Assembly: GCA_965221415.1 (NCBI GenBank)
Contig: OZ244887.1
Span: 744,001-808,000, forward strand
From: UBA8337 sp965221415
GTDB taxonomy: Bacteria; Pseudomonadota; Alphaproteobacteria; RS24
Length of the DNA: 64,000 nt
Direction: 5' to 3'
Under the pieces are notes generated by a model. It was not told where the DNA came from. It saw only the letters and a list, made by a program, of their open reading frames with translations, and ran no database searches. Below are positions 42,295 through 51,143 of the stretch, in pieces. The position numbers and the translations under genes are program-made. Every line of letters begins with the position of its first letter. The stretch's first letter is position 1.

Positions 42295-42978
42295 ATGGGT
42301 GCAAGGCAAATAGATGATGATGTCGCGGCGCAACTGCGCTTGAACATGGTTGAGTGCCAAATCAAACCGGGGGGCGTGCGCGATTATTGCCTGACTTTGC
42401 ATATTGGACGCATTCCGCGCGAGGCGTTTGTCGGCGGTGATGTGCGCGATTTGGCCTATGCGGATATGGAATTAGAATGCGTCGTCGGTGAGGCGGCACG
42501 TAGCATGTTGACCCCGACGGCGTTTGCGCGTCTGGCTGAATTGGCCGAGGTGAAGCCCGATGATGTGGTGTTGGATATTGCCGGTGGCACGGGGTATTCG
42601 GCGGCTGTTTTGGCGGGGATGGCGACGACGATTATCGCGCTTGAAGAAAGCGAAGCGATGGGCGAGAAGGCTAGCGCGATTTGGCAAAGCTTGGATGTTG
42701 ATAATGCCGTGACGGTGAGCGGTGCGCTGTGCGAGGGGCAAGCCAAGCAAGGCCCGTTCGATGTTATTTTAATCAATGGATGTGTTGCCGAATTGCCGAA
42801 GGCATTGCTTAATCAATTGGCTGATGGCGGGCGGTTAGTGTGTGCGCAAATCGTCGATGGCACGAGCAAAGCGCATATTTATCGCCGCATGGGTGACGGG
42901 TTTGCGAGCCAAGCTGCGTTTAATCTAACAGCACCGAGGTTGAAAGCGTTTGACCCCGATTTAAAATTCGAGTTTTAA
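42295..42978 (+). CDS. protein-L-isoaspartate O-methyltransferase family protein, 227 aa
   Basis: SAM-dependent methyltransferase fold with motif I VLDIAGGTGYSAAVLA (near residue 98), preceded by the VGEAARSMLTPTAFARL region corresponding to the substrate-proximal segment of Pcm enzymes. AAGGATGTGAA precedes the ATG. Next to tolC, this family member recurs in Alphaproteobacteria. It diverges from canonical Pcm, so repair of isoaspartate is not assured. It heads the pcm-like/tolC/popZ run. Confidence 0.8.
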   Translation: MGARQIDDDVAAQLRLNMVECQIKPGGVRDYCLTLHIGRIPREAFVGGDVRDLAYADMELECVVGEAARSMLTPTAFARLAELAEVKPDDVVLDIAGGTGYSAAVLAGMATTIIALEESEAMGEKASAIWQSLDVDNAVTVSGALCEGQAKQGPFDVILINGCVAELPKALLNQLADGGRLVCAQIVDGTSKAHIYRRMGDGFASQAAFNLTAPRLKAFDPDLKFEF

Positions 42979-43018
42979 GCGCATTGCAGGACGGGCTAGA
43001 ATCAGGCGGTATGGCGTT

Positions 43019-44380
43019 ATGAGAGTATCAGTAAAATTATTTGCGACAGTGGTTATGATGAGCGCTTGGATGGCGTTGCCGAGCAGCACGTCTGCCGAGA
43101 CGCTGAACGGTGCATTGTCGCAGACATTGGCGCGCAATCCGTCACTGGCATCGGCGCGGTCGAATTATCAAGCAAATTACAAGTCGCAATTTGTGACCTT
43201 CGCCAAACTGCTGCCAGAAGTCACAGCGTTTGCCACCGAGGTGCGCAGCGATACGGATGCGAAAAACGCCACCACCCGAGCATTGGGTGGCATAAGTTCT
43301 CCCTCTTTTGCTGGCTTCGACACCGACATTATCGATACTGATAGCTATGGGGTAACGCTCACGCAGGATGTGTTCACCAGTGGTAAAAACCTTAATGATT
43401 TTCGCTCAAAACGTGCCGAAGTCCGCGCCGCAGAAGCCGAGCTGTTAGGCATAGAGCAGAATATTTTGCTGTCGGCTATTTCGGCGTATCTGGATGTGCT
43501 GCAAGCGCAATCGGTGCAGGAATTACAAGATAAAAATGTGAGCGTTTTAGAAAAGCAATTAGTGTCGGTGCAAGACCGTTTTGAGGTTGGTGTTGTGACG
43601 CGCACGGATGTCGCTCAGTCGCAAGCGAGCGTCGCGGGCGCACGAGCAGCGCAGCTGCGGGCGCAGTCGGATTTACGCGCCGCGCGCGCTGTTTATGAAG
43701 AAGTGGTAGGCATTGAGGCCAGTCAGTTGACGACACCAGAAAAGCTTCCCCGTCTGCCGCGCACGCTTGAGCGTGCCACGAGCATTGCCCGCAAAGAAAG
43801 CCCTGTGCTGAAGTCAGCGCAAGAGATGGCCTCGAGCGGACGCTTTACAACATTGAGTACGATTGGCGATGCGTTGCCATCGGTTAGGTTGACGGGCAAT
43901 TACACGCGCCTTGAAAATCCAAACGGCGTGCCGGGCGTTGATATCGATTCGACGAGTGTTCAGCTGCGCCTCAACGTGCCGCTATTTCGAGGTGGGCGTT
44001 CATTGGTCGCCGTGGCGGCGTCGAATGATGTCTCAAACGCGCTGACCAGTAATGTGCATGTCGCGTCGAACACGGTTGAGCGCAGCGTGATTGTCGCGTG
44101 GAATACATTTAGCGCTACGAAATCGGCTATCGAGTCGCTGCGCGAGCAAATCAAAGCGGCTGAATTGGCACTCGATGGGGTGCGCCAAGAAAACACGCTT
44201 GGCACGCGTACTATTTTAGAAGTTCTGGATGCCGAGAGATTATTGCTTGATGCGCGCGTCGCCTTGGTTCAAGGTGAACGTAATCAGTATATCGCGGCCT
44301 ATAGTTTGCTGGCGACAATGGGGCGTTTGACAGCCAAGCGTCTGCGGATTGAGCCAGCCGAGATAGCCGCCATAAAGTAG
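43019..44380 (+). CDS. tolC: TolC-family outer-membrane efflux/secretion channel
   Basis: 453 residues with a signal peptide (cleavage after TSA near residue 26). Two OEP-type repeats are rich in coiled-coil helices (VSVLEKQLVSVQDRFEVGVVT region near 185; GVRQENTLGTRTILEVLDAE near 393). TolC trimers form the outer-membrane exit duct for efflux pumps and type I secretion. It is the only visible secretion component that could serve the giant RTX proteins. The setting (pcm-like upstream, popZ downstream) is the common alphaproteobacterial one, so it is not dedicated to them. Confidence 0.93.
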   Translation: MRVSVKLFATVVMMSAWMALPSSTSAETLNGALSQTLARNPSLASARSNYQANYKSQFVTFAKLLPEVTAFATEVRSDTDAKNATTRALGGISSPSFAGFDTDIIDTDSYGVTLTQDVFTSGKNLNDFRSKRAEVRAAEAELLGIEQNILLSAISAYLDVLQAQSVQELQDKNVSVLEKQLVSVQDRFEVGVVTRTDVAQSQASVAGARAAQLRAQSDLRAARAVYEEVVGIEASQLTTPEKLPRLPRTLERATSIARKESPVLKSAQEMASSGRFTTLSTIGDALPSVRLTGNYTRLENPNGVPGVDIDSTSVQLRLNVPLFRGGRSLVAVAASNDVSNALTSNVHVASNTVERSVIVAWNTFSATKSAIESLREQIKAAELALDGVRQENTLGTRTILEVLDAERLLLDARVALVQGERNQYIAAYSLLATMGRLTAKRLRIEPAEIAAIK

Positions 44381-44444
44381 TTGCGTATCACCCGACCCTT
44401 TTAAGGGCGGCAGTTGGATTTCTTGAAATTGAGAGGAACTGACA

Positions 44445-44807
44445 ATGATTGATATGACACATGATGCCCCTACAGCAGCTAAACCGTCTGATGATAATAC
44501 GGATGAAATCGTCGATGCGATTCGCCGTATCATGTCGGAAGAGCAAGCGCTATTAGAAGATGACCCCGATGCGCATTTAGCTTCGCAAGAGGCGCAAGCG
44601 CGGATTTTTGCAGCGCTTGAGCGTTTGACGGGTGGCACAGAGCAGCCACCGACGGTACTCGAGGCGTTGATATTGGAAAAGCTTACGCCGCTTTTACGCG
44701 AATGGATTGATAGCTATCTGCCGCCTTTGGTGGAACGTCTGATGCGCGAGGAAATTCGCCGCCTTGTGGCGCAAAGTGAAGAACATATGGAGACGAGTTC
44801 CTCTTGA
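44445..44807 (+). CDS. popZ: PopZ-like polar organizing protein (DUF2497), 120 aa
   Basis: The N-terminal helix DEIVDAIRRIMSEEQ (near residues 24-38) matches the client-binding helix of PopZ. The C-terminal helices (LEALILEKLTPLLREWIDSY and PLVERLMREEIRRLV) match its oligomerisation region. PopZ forms pole condensates that anchor the ParB-origin complex. The acidic, proline-rich linker between the two regions is short compared with the 177-residue Caulobacter protein. GAGAGGAACTGACA precedes the ATG. It lies between tolC and valS, as usual in the class. Confidence 0.88.
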   Translation: MIDMTHDAPTAAKPSDDNTDEIVDAIRRIMSEEQALLEDDPDAHLASQEAQARIFAALERLTGGTEQPPTVLEALILEKLTPLLREWIDSYLPPLVERLMREEIRRLVAQSEEHMETSSS

Positions 44808-44837
44808 TGAATGAGGCGGCTTGGTGTAGTCGAAGAC

Positions 44838-47504
44838 ATGTCCGAACCAACCGAACTCGATAAAACTTTCAACCCGAGCGCGATTGAAGCCCGTCTGTAT
44901 CAGGCATGGGAGGATAGCGGTTGCTTTAAGGCGGGGCGCGTGCCAGAGGCCGAGCCTTACACGATTGTTATTCCGCCGCCCAATGTGACGGGCAGCCTGC
45001 ATATGGGGCATGCGCTTAACAATACACTGCAGGATATTCTGTGCCGCTTTGAGCGTATGCGCGGGCGCGATGTGCTGTGGCAACCGGGCACTGACCATGC
45101 GGGCATCGCAACACAGATGGTCGTTGAACGCCAGTTGAGCGAGACGGGCAATGAGGGTCGCCGCGACATGGGGCGTGAGAAATTCCTCGAGCGCGTCTGG
45201 CAATGGAAAGAAGAAAGCGGCTCGACGATTACCCAACAATTGCGCCGCCTCGGGGCAAGCTGCGATTGGAGTCGCGAGCGTTTTACCATGGATGAGGGGC
45301 TATCGAAAGCGGTGCTGAAAGTTTTTGTGACGCTGTATGAGCAGGGGCTGATTTACAAAGATAAGCGACTGGTCAATTGGGACCCGATCCTGCTGACCGC
45401 GATTTCGGATTTAGAAGTCGAGCAGCGCGAAACCAATAGTCATTTGTGGCATTTTAACTATCCGTTAGAGGATGGCTCTGGCCATATCACGGTGGCGACG
45501 ACACGGCCTGAAACCATGTTGGGCGATACGGGCGTGGCGGTGCATCCTGACGACGAACGTTATCAGCACCTTATTGGCAAAAATGTTGTGCTGCCGATAG
45601 TCGGGCGGCTTATCCCGATTGTGGCGGATGACTATGCCGACCCTGAAAAGGGGTCGGGTGCGGTGAAAATTACACCGGCGCATGATTTTAACGATTTCGA
45701 TGTCGGCAAACGCTGCGACCTTGCGGTGATTAACATGCTTGACCAACACGCGTGCATCGACCTTTCCGATGAAGCGTTCGCCGCGATGGACGAAAAGGGC
45801 GCATGGCACGGGCTGGAGCGTTATAAAGCGCGCGAGAAAATCGTTGCCACACTGGAGGCGGCGGGTCTGGTCGAGAAAATCGAAGCCGATACGCATATGG
45901 TGCCGTATGGCGACCGTTCCAATCAGATTATCGAGCCGTGGCTCACCGACCAGTGGTATGTCGATGCCGCGACCATGGCAAAGCCCGCCATCGAAGCGGT
46001 CAAAAGCGGGGCGACTAAGTTCGTGCCAGCGAATTGGGATAAGACATATTTTGAATGGATGAATAATATTCAGCCTTGGTGTATTTCGCGCCAGCTCTGG
46101 TGGGGGCATCAGATTCCAGCGTGGTACGATGCTGACGGCAATATATATGTCGCCGAAAGCGAAGCCGAAGCGCAAGCCAAAGCCGGCGAAGGCGTTGCCT
46201 TGAGCCGAGATGAGGATGTGTTGGACACGTGGTTTTCGTCGGCTCTATGGCCATTTTCGACGCTTGGTTGGCCAGATGACACGCCCGAATTGCGCCGCCA
46301 TTATCAGACGGATGTGTTGGTGACGGGCTTTGACATTATTTTTTTCTGGGTCGCGCGTATGATGATGAGCGGCTTGCATTTTATGAAAGAAGTGCCGTTT
46401 CATACGGTCTATGTGCATGCACTGGTGCGCGATGAAAAGGGTGCCAAAATGTCTAAATCGAAAGGCAATGTGGTCGACCCGCTCGATTTGATTGACCGCT
46501 ATGGCGCAGATGCGCTGCGCTTTACGCTATCGGCGATGGCGGCGATGGGGCGCGATATCAAATTGTCGGAAAGTCGGGTGGAGGGCTATCGCAATTTTGC
46601 CACGAAACTGTGGAACGCCGCGCGGTTCTGCGAGATGAACGCTTGTTTTGAGGCCGATGATTTTGACCCCGCAAAGGCTCGTTTGCCTTTGACGCAATGG
46701 TTGGTGGGTGAGGTGGTGCGCACGCAAGAAGCTGTGACCGAGGCGCTTGAAGCCTATCGGTTTAACGATGCGGCGCATGCGGTCTATCAATTTATCTGGA
46801 ACAGTTTTTGCGATTGGTATGTTGAGTTGGCCAAGCCGACTCTACAAGGTGACGACGCGGCGCAAAAAGCTGAAATGCAAGCGGCAACGAAATGGGCGTT
46901 GGAAAATGCGCTGCGTTTGCTGCACCCGTTCATGCCGTTTGTGACTGAGGAGTTGTGGGCGAAAACCGCATCACGTGAGGGTGCGCTTATGCTCGATGCA
47001 TGGCCGACGCATACGCAAAAATTGATAAAGCCAGAGGCCGATGCCGAGATAAATTGGCTCATCGGGATGATTACGGAAATCCGTTCGGTGCGCGCTGAGA
47101 TGAATGTGCCGGCTGGCACGCGTGTGCCTTTGGTGATAGTTGGCGCAAATGATGCAACGAAAGCGCGCCTTGCACAAATGGGGGAGGTGCTGTCGCGTTT
47201 GGCGCGGCTGTCTGATATTACGCAAAGCGATGCTGTGCCAGAGGGCGCGGTGCAAACCATATTTGGCGAGGCGACATTGGCGATTCCACTGGCCGATGTG
47301 ATTGATGTCGATGCCGAACGGGCGCGGTTAAAAAAGGACATTGGCAAGGCTGAAGGCGAGATTAAAAAAATCTCTGGCAAGCTTAGCAATCAGGGGTTTA
47401 TCGACAAAGCCCCCGAAGCGGTGATTGAAGAAAACAAAGCTCGGCTGGCCGAGGAGCAAGCGCGGCGCGATAAATTATCTGCGGCACTTGAGCGTTTGGG
47501 CTAG
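44838..47504 (+). CDS. valS: valyl-tRNA synthetase
   Basis: Class I synthetase charging tRNA-Val in the cytoplasm. The start is placed at ATG 44838 (MSEPTELDKTFNPSAIEARL), since the family homology begins there; an in-frame ATG at 44811 would add nine residues. The HIGH-type motif is in PPNVTGSLHMGHA and the KMSKS motif in GAKMSKSKGNVVDP. An editing domain with TTRPETMLGDTGVAVHP lies in between. A C-terminal coiled-coil arm (ERARLKKDIGKAEGEIKKIS) is present. The stop overlaps that of the convergent permease gene by 4 bases (CTAG). Confidence 0.97.
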   Translation: MSEPTELDKTFNPSAIEARLYQAWEDSGCFKAGRVPEAEPYTIVIPPPNVTGSLHMGHALNNTLQDILCRFERMRGRDVLWQPGTDHAGIATQMVVERQLSETGNEGRRDMGREKFLERVWQWKEESGSTITQQLRRLGASCDWSRERFTMDEGLSKAVLKVFVTLYEQGLIYKDKRLVNWDPILLTAISDLEVEQRETNSHLWHFNYPLEDGSGHITVATTRPETMLGDTGVAVHPDDERYQHLIGKNVVLPIVGRLIPIVADDYADPEKGSGAVKITPAHDFNDFDVGKRCDLAVINMLDQHACIDLSDEAFAAMDEKGAWHGLERYKAREKIVATLEAAGLVEKIEADTHMVPYGDRSNQIIEPWLTDQWYVDAATMAKPAIEAVKSGATKFVPANWDKTYFEWMNNIQPWCISRQLWWGHQIPAWYDADGNIYVAESEAEAQAKAGEGVALSRDEDVLDTWFSSALWPFSTLGWPDDTPELRRHYQTDVLVTGFDIIFFWVARMMMSGLHFMKEVPFHTVYVHALVRDEKGAKMSKSKGNVVDPLDLIDRYGADALRFTLSAMAAMGRDIKLSESRVEGYRNFATKLWNAARFCEMNACFEADDFDPAKARLPLTQWLVGEVVRTQEAVTEALEAYRFNDAAHAVYQFIWNSFCDWYVELAKPTLQGDDAAQKAEMQAATKWALENALRLLHPFMPFVTEELWAKTASREGALMLDAWPTHTQKLIKPEADAEINWLIGMITEIRSVRAEMNVPAGTRVPLVIVGANDATKARLAQMGEVLSRLARLSDITQSDAVPEGAVQTIFGEATLAIPLADVIDVDAERARLKKDIGKAEGEIKKISGKLSNQGFIDKAPEAVIEENKARLAEEQARRDKLSAALERLG

Positions 47505-48250
47505 TAAGTTACATAAAACGCGTATCCCGTGACGATGAAGCATATGGCGAGACTGGCGCGTTTGACATTGGCATCTGATACATAATCGGTTAAGCGGGCT
47601 GCGCCATAGCTGCCCAGTCCGATGCCGACCGTCACGGCGAGGCCGCCGAAATAGTCTATCTTGCCGTTTATCGCAAATAGGATGATGGCGGCGAGGGACG
47701 ATACTGTGGCGAAGGTTAGTTTTAATCCGTTCATCGCGCGCACGGCTGTGTATCCGCCGAGTGATAAGGCTGCGAGTGTCAGTATCCCGAAGCCGCCTTG
47801 AAAATAACCGCCATAGATGCAGGTGAAAAATAGCGCGGCTGCGCCAAACAGACGCATACGGCTGCTGCCCATGCGCATCGCGGCGGCTGCTAATTGGGGT
47901 CCCGCCATGAACAGAATCGTTGCGAAGAGTAATAGCCATGGCACGCTTGCGGCGAAGACTTGCGCGTCGGTTTGCAGCAATGCCCAGCCGCCAATCAATC
48001 CGCCGATAAACACTAATGGTAATTGCCAGATGAGGTCGCGTGCCATGCCGCCCATGTGTTGACGATAGCCTAACACGCCCGTGATATAGCCGAACGTCGC
48101 GGCGAATGTATTGGTCGCATTGGCGATAATCGGCGGCATGCCCGTAAACACCAAAGCGGCGAAGGTGATGCCGCTGCCGCCGCCGGCGAGTGCGTTCATC
48201 GTGCCGCCGACCAGTCCGGCGATAAAAAGGAGCAGGGTTTCGGTTTCCAT
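47501..48250 (-). CDS. TauE/SafE (TSUP) family membrane permease, 249 aa
   Basis: A hydrophobic protein with about seven to eight membrane segments and the family's N-terminal pattern FIAGLVGGTMNALAGGGSGI followed by PPIIANATNTFA. TSUP proteins move sulfite, sulfoacetate or other small anions across the inner membrane; the substrate here is unknown. Single gene, convergent with valS, starting 15 bases from the xth stop. Confidence 0.88.
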   Translation of the reverse strand: METETLLLFIAGLVGGTMNALAGGGSGITFAALVFTGMPPIIANATNTFAATFGYITGVLGYRQHMGGMARDLIWQLPLVFIGGLIGGWALLQTDAQVFAASVPWLLLFATILFMAGPQLAAAAMRMGSSRMRLFGAAALFFTCIYGGYFQGGFGILTLAALSLGGYTAVRAMNGLKLTFATVSSLAAIILFAINGKIDYFGGLAVTVGIGLGSYGAARLTDYVSDANVKRASLAICFIVTGYAFYVTY

Positions 48251-48265
48251 GGGAGGTCGCGCGCT

Positions 48266-49060
48266 TTATGCGTCGATGTCGATGATGACGGGGACGTGGT
48301 CGCTAGGCTTTTCCCAATCGCGGGTGTGGCGATGAATATCAAAGCCAGTGAGCATATCAGCCGCCAGTGGCGACATCAGATGATGGTCGATGCGCACGCC
48401 GTTATTTTTTGGCCATGCGCCTGCTTGATAATCCCAAAATGTGTATGTCGTGTCGTTGGTTTGGGCGAGCGCAGCGATGGCCTCGGTCAGGCCGAGATTA
48501 ATTAGCTTGCGAAAGGCGGCGTGGGTTTCGGGGCGATAGAGCGCATCGCCTTGCCATGCATCTGGTGCGTAGCAATCGGCGGGCGTTGGGATGACGTTAT
48601 AATCGCCCGATAGAATAAACGCTTCCTCGTAGGACAAAAGCGTTTCGGCGTGGGCGTGTAGGGCGTCCATCCATTTCAGCTTATAGAGATATTTTTCGTG
48701 CTGACCATCATCGCCGACGGGATTGCCGTTTGGCAAATAGAGCGATGCCACCCGCACCGCGCTATTATCGGTTGAGACGACCGCTTCGATGTAGCGTGAT
48801 TGTTCGTCGTCGAAATCGGGGAGGCCGCGCGTGACATCTTCGAAAGGTCTTTTGGACAGCAGCGCGACACCATTATAGGTTTTTTGCCCATGCGTTTCGA
48901 CATTATAGCCGAGGGCTTCAATCTCGGTGCGGGGGAAGGCTTCATCGACGCATTTGAGTTCTTGCAAACCAACAATATCGGGTTGAGCTTCTTCGAGCCA
49001 GCGCAGGACATTCGGTAGCCGCGCTTTCACCGAGTTCACATTCCAGCTTGCAATGCGCAT
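48266..49060 (-). CDS. xth: exodeoxyribonuclease III
   Basis: The start at ATG 49060 (MRIASWNVNSVKARL) overlaps the erpA stop in a TAATG arrangement. It carries AP endonuclease/exonuclease III motifs: WNVNSVKAR, VGLQELKC with the metal-binding Glu, SGDYNVIPTPAD with the active-site Asp/Asn, and PSDHVPVIIDID with the catalytic His at the end. It cuts abasic sites and 3'-blocked ends in base excision repair. 264 residues, the usual length. Confidence 0.93.
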   Translation of the reverse strand: MRIASWNVNSVKARLPNVLRWLEEAQPDIVGLQELKCVDEAFPRTEIEALGYNVETHGQKTYNGVALLSKRPFEDVTRGLPDFDDEQSRYIEAVVSTDNSAVRVASLYLPNGNPVGDDGQHEKYLYKLKWMDALHAHAETLLSYEEAFILSGDYNVIPTPADCYAPDAWQGDALYRPETHAAFRKLINLGLTEAIAALAQTNDTTYTFWDYQAGAWPKNNGVRIDHHLMSPLAADMLTGFDIHRHTRDWEKPSDHVPVIIDIDA

Positions 49061-49392
49061 TAAAGATCGAAACTTGTGCCGCAACCACAGCTTGCGGTGG
49101 CGTTGGGGTTTTTGATTTGAAAGCTCGCACCGATAAGGTCGTCGACCCAGTCGATTTCGCTGCCTGTCATATATTGCAGCGACATATCATCGACCAGCAC
49201 GGTAATGCCATCGCGTGAAAAGGCGAGGTCGTCGGCGGTGCGCGTGTCGTCGATTGAGAAAATGTAGGAAAAGCCTGAGCATCCGCCGCCTTGCACCGCG
49301 ACACGCAAGCAAGCGTCGCCGCCCTCGGCAGAGAGGATTTTGGCGATTTGCGCCGCCGCGCTATCGGTGATGGCGAATTGACTTTCTTCCAT
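49060..49392 (-). CDS. erpA: iron-sulfur cluster insertion protein (ErpA/HesB family)
   Basis: A 110-residue A-type carrier with the three conserved cysteines: one in GGGCSGFSY and two in SCGCGTSF near the C-terminus. It receives Fe-S clusters from the assembly scaffold and passes them to apoproteins. It is first in a two-gene unit with xth. ErpA rather than IscA is chosen because no isc or suf genes are adjacent; this is a weak argument. Confidence 0.88.
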   Translation of the reverse strand: MEESQFAITDSAAAQIAKILSAEGGDACLRVAVQGGGCSGFSYIFSIDDTRTADDLAFSRDGITVLVDDMSLQYMTGSEIDWVDDLIGASFQIKNPNATASCGCGTSFDL

Positions 49393-49442
49393 ATTCTTTA
49401 AATAGGCGCGTTTGAGGACGGATTCAAGTTATAGTATCGCGT

Positions 49443-49931
49443 ATGGATGTTGTTAAATATGAAGGCGTGCTGAATCGGGCGCATTGGGATTTGCTGCTCG
49501 CGGCGGATGAATGGCACGAAGCGGTGCAGAGTTACCTGCCGCCAGTGGTTGCAGAAGCTGAGATTTTTGTGATTGGCGCGGTGCATAATCCCTATGCGCT
49601 GTGTGTCATTGTGCCGATAAAAGACGGCTTTGAGATTAAGAATATTGCGACCCGCCCGATGATGCGTCGTCAGGGGATGGCCAGTGCGCTGATTGAGCAT
49701 GTTGTGGCCTTGGCGGGCGAACGGGGTGCGCAAGCGGTTGAGATTGGCACGGGCGAAACGGGACACGCGCAGATTCGTTTATATGAGAAGCTCGGCTTTG
49801 TGCGCGATGGTATCATCCCCGATTTTTTCACCCGCTACCCGATGCCGATAATCGAGAACGGGCAACTATGCCGCGATATGGTGATTTTGCGGTTTAATAT
49901 CGGTGCAAAGCCTCGTAAAAAGAAACCATGA
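49443..49931 (+). CDS. GNAT-family N-acetyltransferase, 162 aa
   Basis: The acetyl-CoA-binding signature MMRRQGMASALIEHVVALA and the C-terminal IRLYEKLGFVRDGI define a GNAT fold. Substrate unknown. A lysine/arginine-rich tail (KPRKKKP) ends the protein. The stop overlaps the dgt start by ATGA. No clear ribosome-binding site precedes the ATG. Confidence 0.85.
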   Translation: MDVVKYEGVLNRAHWDLLLAADEWHEAVQSYLPPVVAEAEIFVIGAVHNPYALCVIVPIKDGFEIKNIATRPMMRRQGMASALIEHVVALAGERGAQAVEIGTGETGHAQIRLYEKLGFVRDGIIPDFFTRYPMPIIENGQLCRDMVILRFNIGAKPRKKKP

Positions 49932-51115
49932 GCAAGCCCGATATTTATCACGCGCCCTATGCGTGTCAGCCGTCTGCCTCGCGGGGGCGGCTACACGACG
50001 AGCCAGAGAGCAAAACCCGCACGCCGTTCCAACGCGACCGCGACCGCGTTTTGCATGCGGGGGCGTTTCGGCGTTTGAAACATAAGACGCAGGTGTTTTT
50101 AGCCCATGTTGGCGATTATTATCGCACGCGGCTGACCCATTCATTAGAGGTGGCGCAAATTGGGCGGTCGATTGCGCGGGAGCTCAGCCTCGACGAGGAG
50201 CTGACCGAAACCCTGTCGCTGGCGCATGACCTTGGCCATACGGCGTTTGGCCATGCGGGCGAAGAGGCGCTGCACGCGGCGATGGAATCGTTTGGCGGAT
50301 TTGACCATAACGCCCAAACGCTGCGCATCGTGACGCGGCTCGAAAAACGCTATATCGCGTTTGATGGCCTCAATCTGTCGTGGGAGTCGCTAGAGGGTTT
50401 GGTCAAGCATAATGGCCCGCTTTTGGGCGATGGTAAGACGCTCGAAGATTTGCCATTTGCGATTCGCCAACATGCCGAGGAGCAGGATTTGCATCTGCAT
50501 AGTTGGCCATCGGCGGAGGCGCAGATTGCCGCGCTATCCGATGATATTGCGTATAATAATCACGATATTGATGACGCGCTGCGCGGTGGGCTTATCACGC
50601 TGGATGATTTGCGTGAGTTGCCGATGACGGGCGATATTCTACGCCAGATTGAGGCGACGCACGGGGACATCGACCCCAAACTTGTGCGGCACGAATTGGT
50701 GCGCGAGATGATTTCGCAGATGATTAGGGATGTCGTGGGGGTTGTGCGGGGGCGGCTCGATGAGCAAAAAATCGAGACTGCCGATGATGTCCGTGATTTG
50801 GGTGCGCCATTGGCGTCGTTTTCGGCGGCGATGGACGAGCAGCATCAGACGATTAAGGCGTTTTTATACGAGCGCGTGTATCGTCACCACACGGTGAACG
50901 GCTCGATGAGCAAGGCGCGTCGCGTGATGCGCGATTTGTTCGCGTTGATGTTCGCCGAGCCAGAATTATTGCCCGAAAACTGGCGTAGCCGTGCGTGTGC
51001 CGCCGATGAGACGCATCAGGCGCGGATTATTTGCGATTATCTGGCAGGCATGACCGACCGTTTTGCGATGGAAGAGCATCGCCGCCTATTCGACATTTCC
51101 GATACAATGTCATAA
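49928..51115 (+). CDS. dgt: deoxyguanosinetriphosphate triphosphohydrolase-like protein
   Basis: An HD-domain enzyme with the metal-binding motif RLTHSLEVAQI (near residue 68), the HD pair in LAHDLGHTAFGHAGEEAL (near 98) and a further Asp in DDIAYNNHDIDDA. It hydrolyses dNTPs to nucleoside and tripolyphosphate, helping control dNTP pools. 395 residues. Coupled to the upstream GNAT gene and followed 28 bases later by argS, as is common in Alphaproteobacteria. Confidence 0.93.
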   Translation: MSKPDIYHAPYACQPSASRGRLHDEPESKTRTPFQRDRDRVLHAGAFRRLKHKTQVFLAHVGDYYRTRLTHSLEVAQIGRSIARELSLDEELTETLSLAHDLGHTAFGHAGEEALHAAMESFGGFDHNAQTLRIVTRLEKRYIAFDGLNLSWESLEGLVKHNGPLLGDGKTLEDLPFAIRQHAEEQDLHLHSWPSAEAQIAALSDDIAYNNHDIDDALRGGLITLDDLRELPMTGDILRQIEATHGDIDPKLVRHELVREMISQMIRDVVGVVRGRLDEQKIETADDVRDLGAPLASFSAAMDEQHQTIKAFLYERVYRHHTVNGSMSKARRVMRDLFALMFAEPELLPENWRSRACAADETHQARIICDYLAGMTDRFAMEEHRRLFDISDTMS

Positions 51116-51143
51116 GTCTGCCGTTGGCAGAGGGGTGAGCTTA

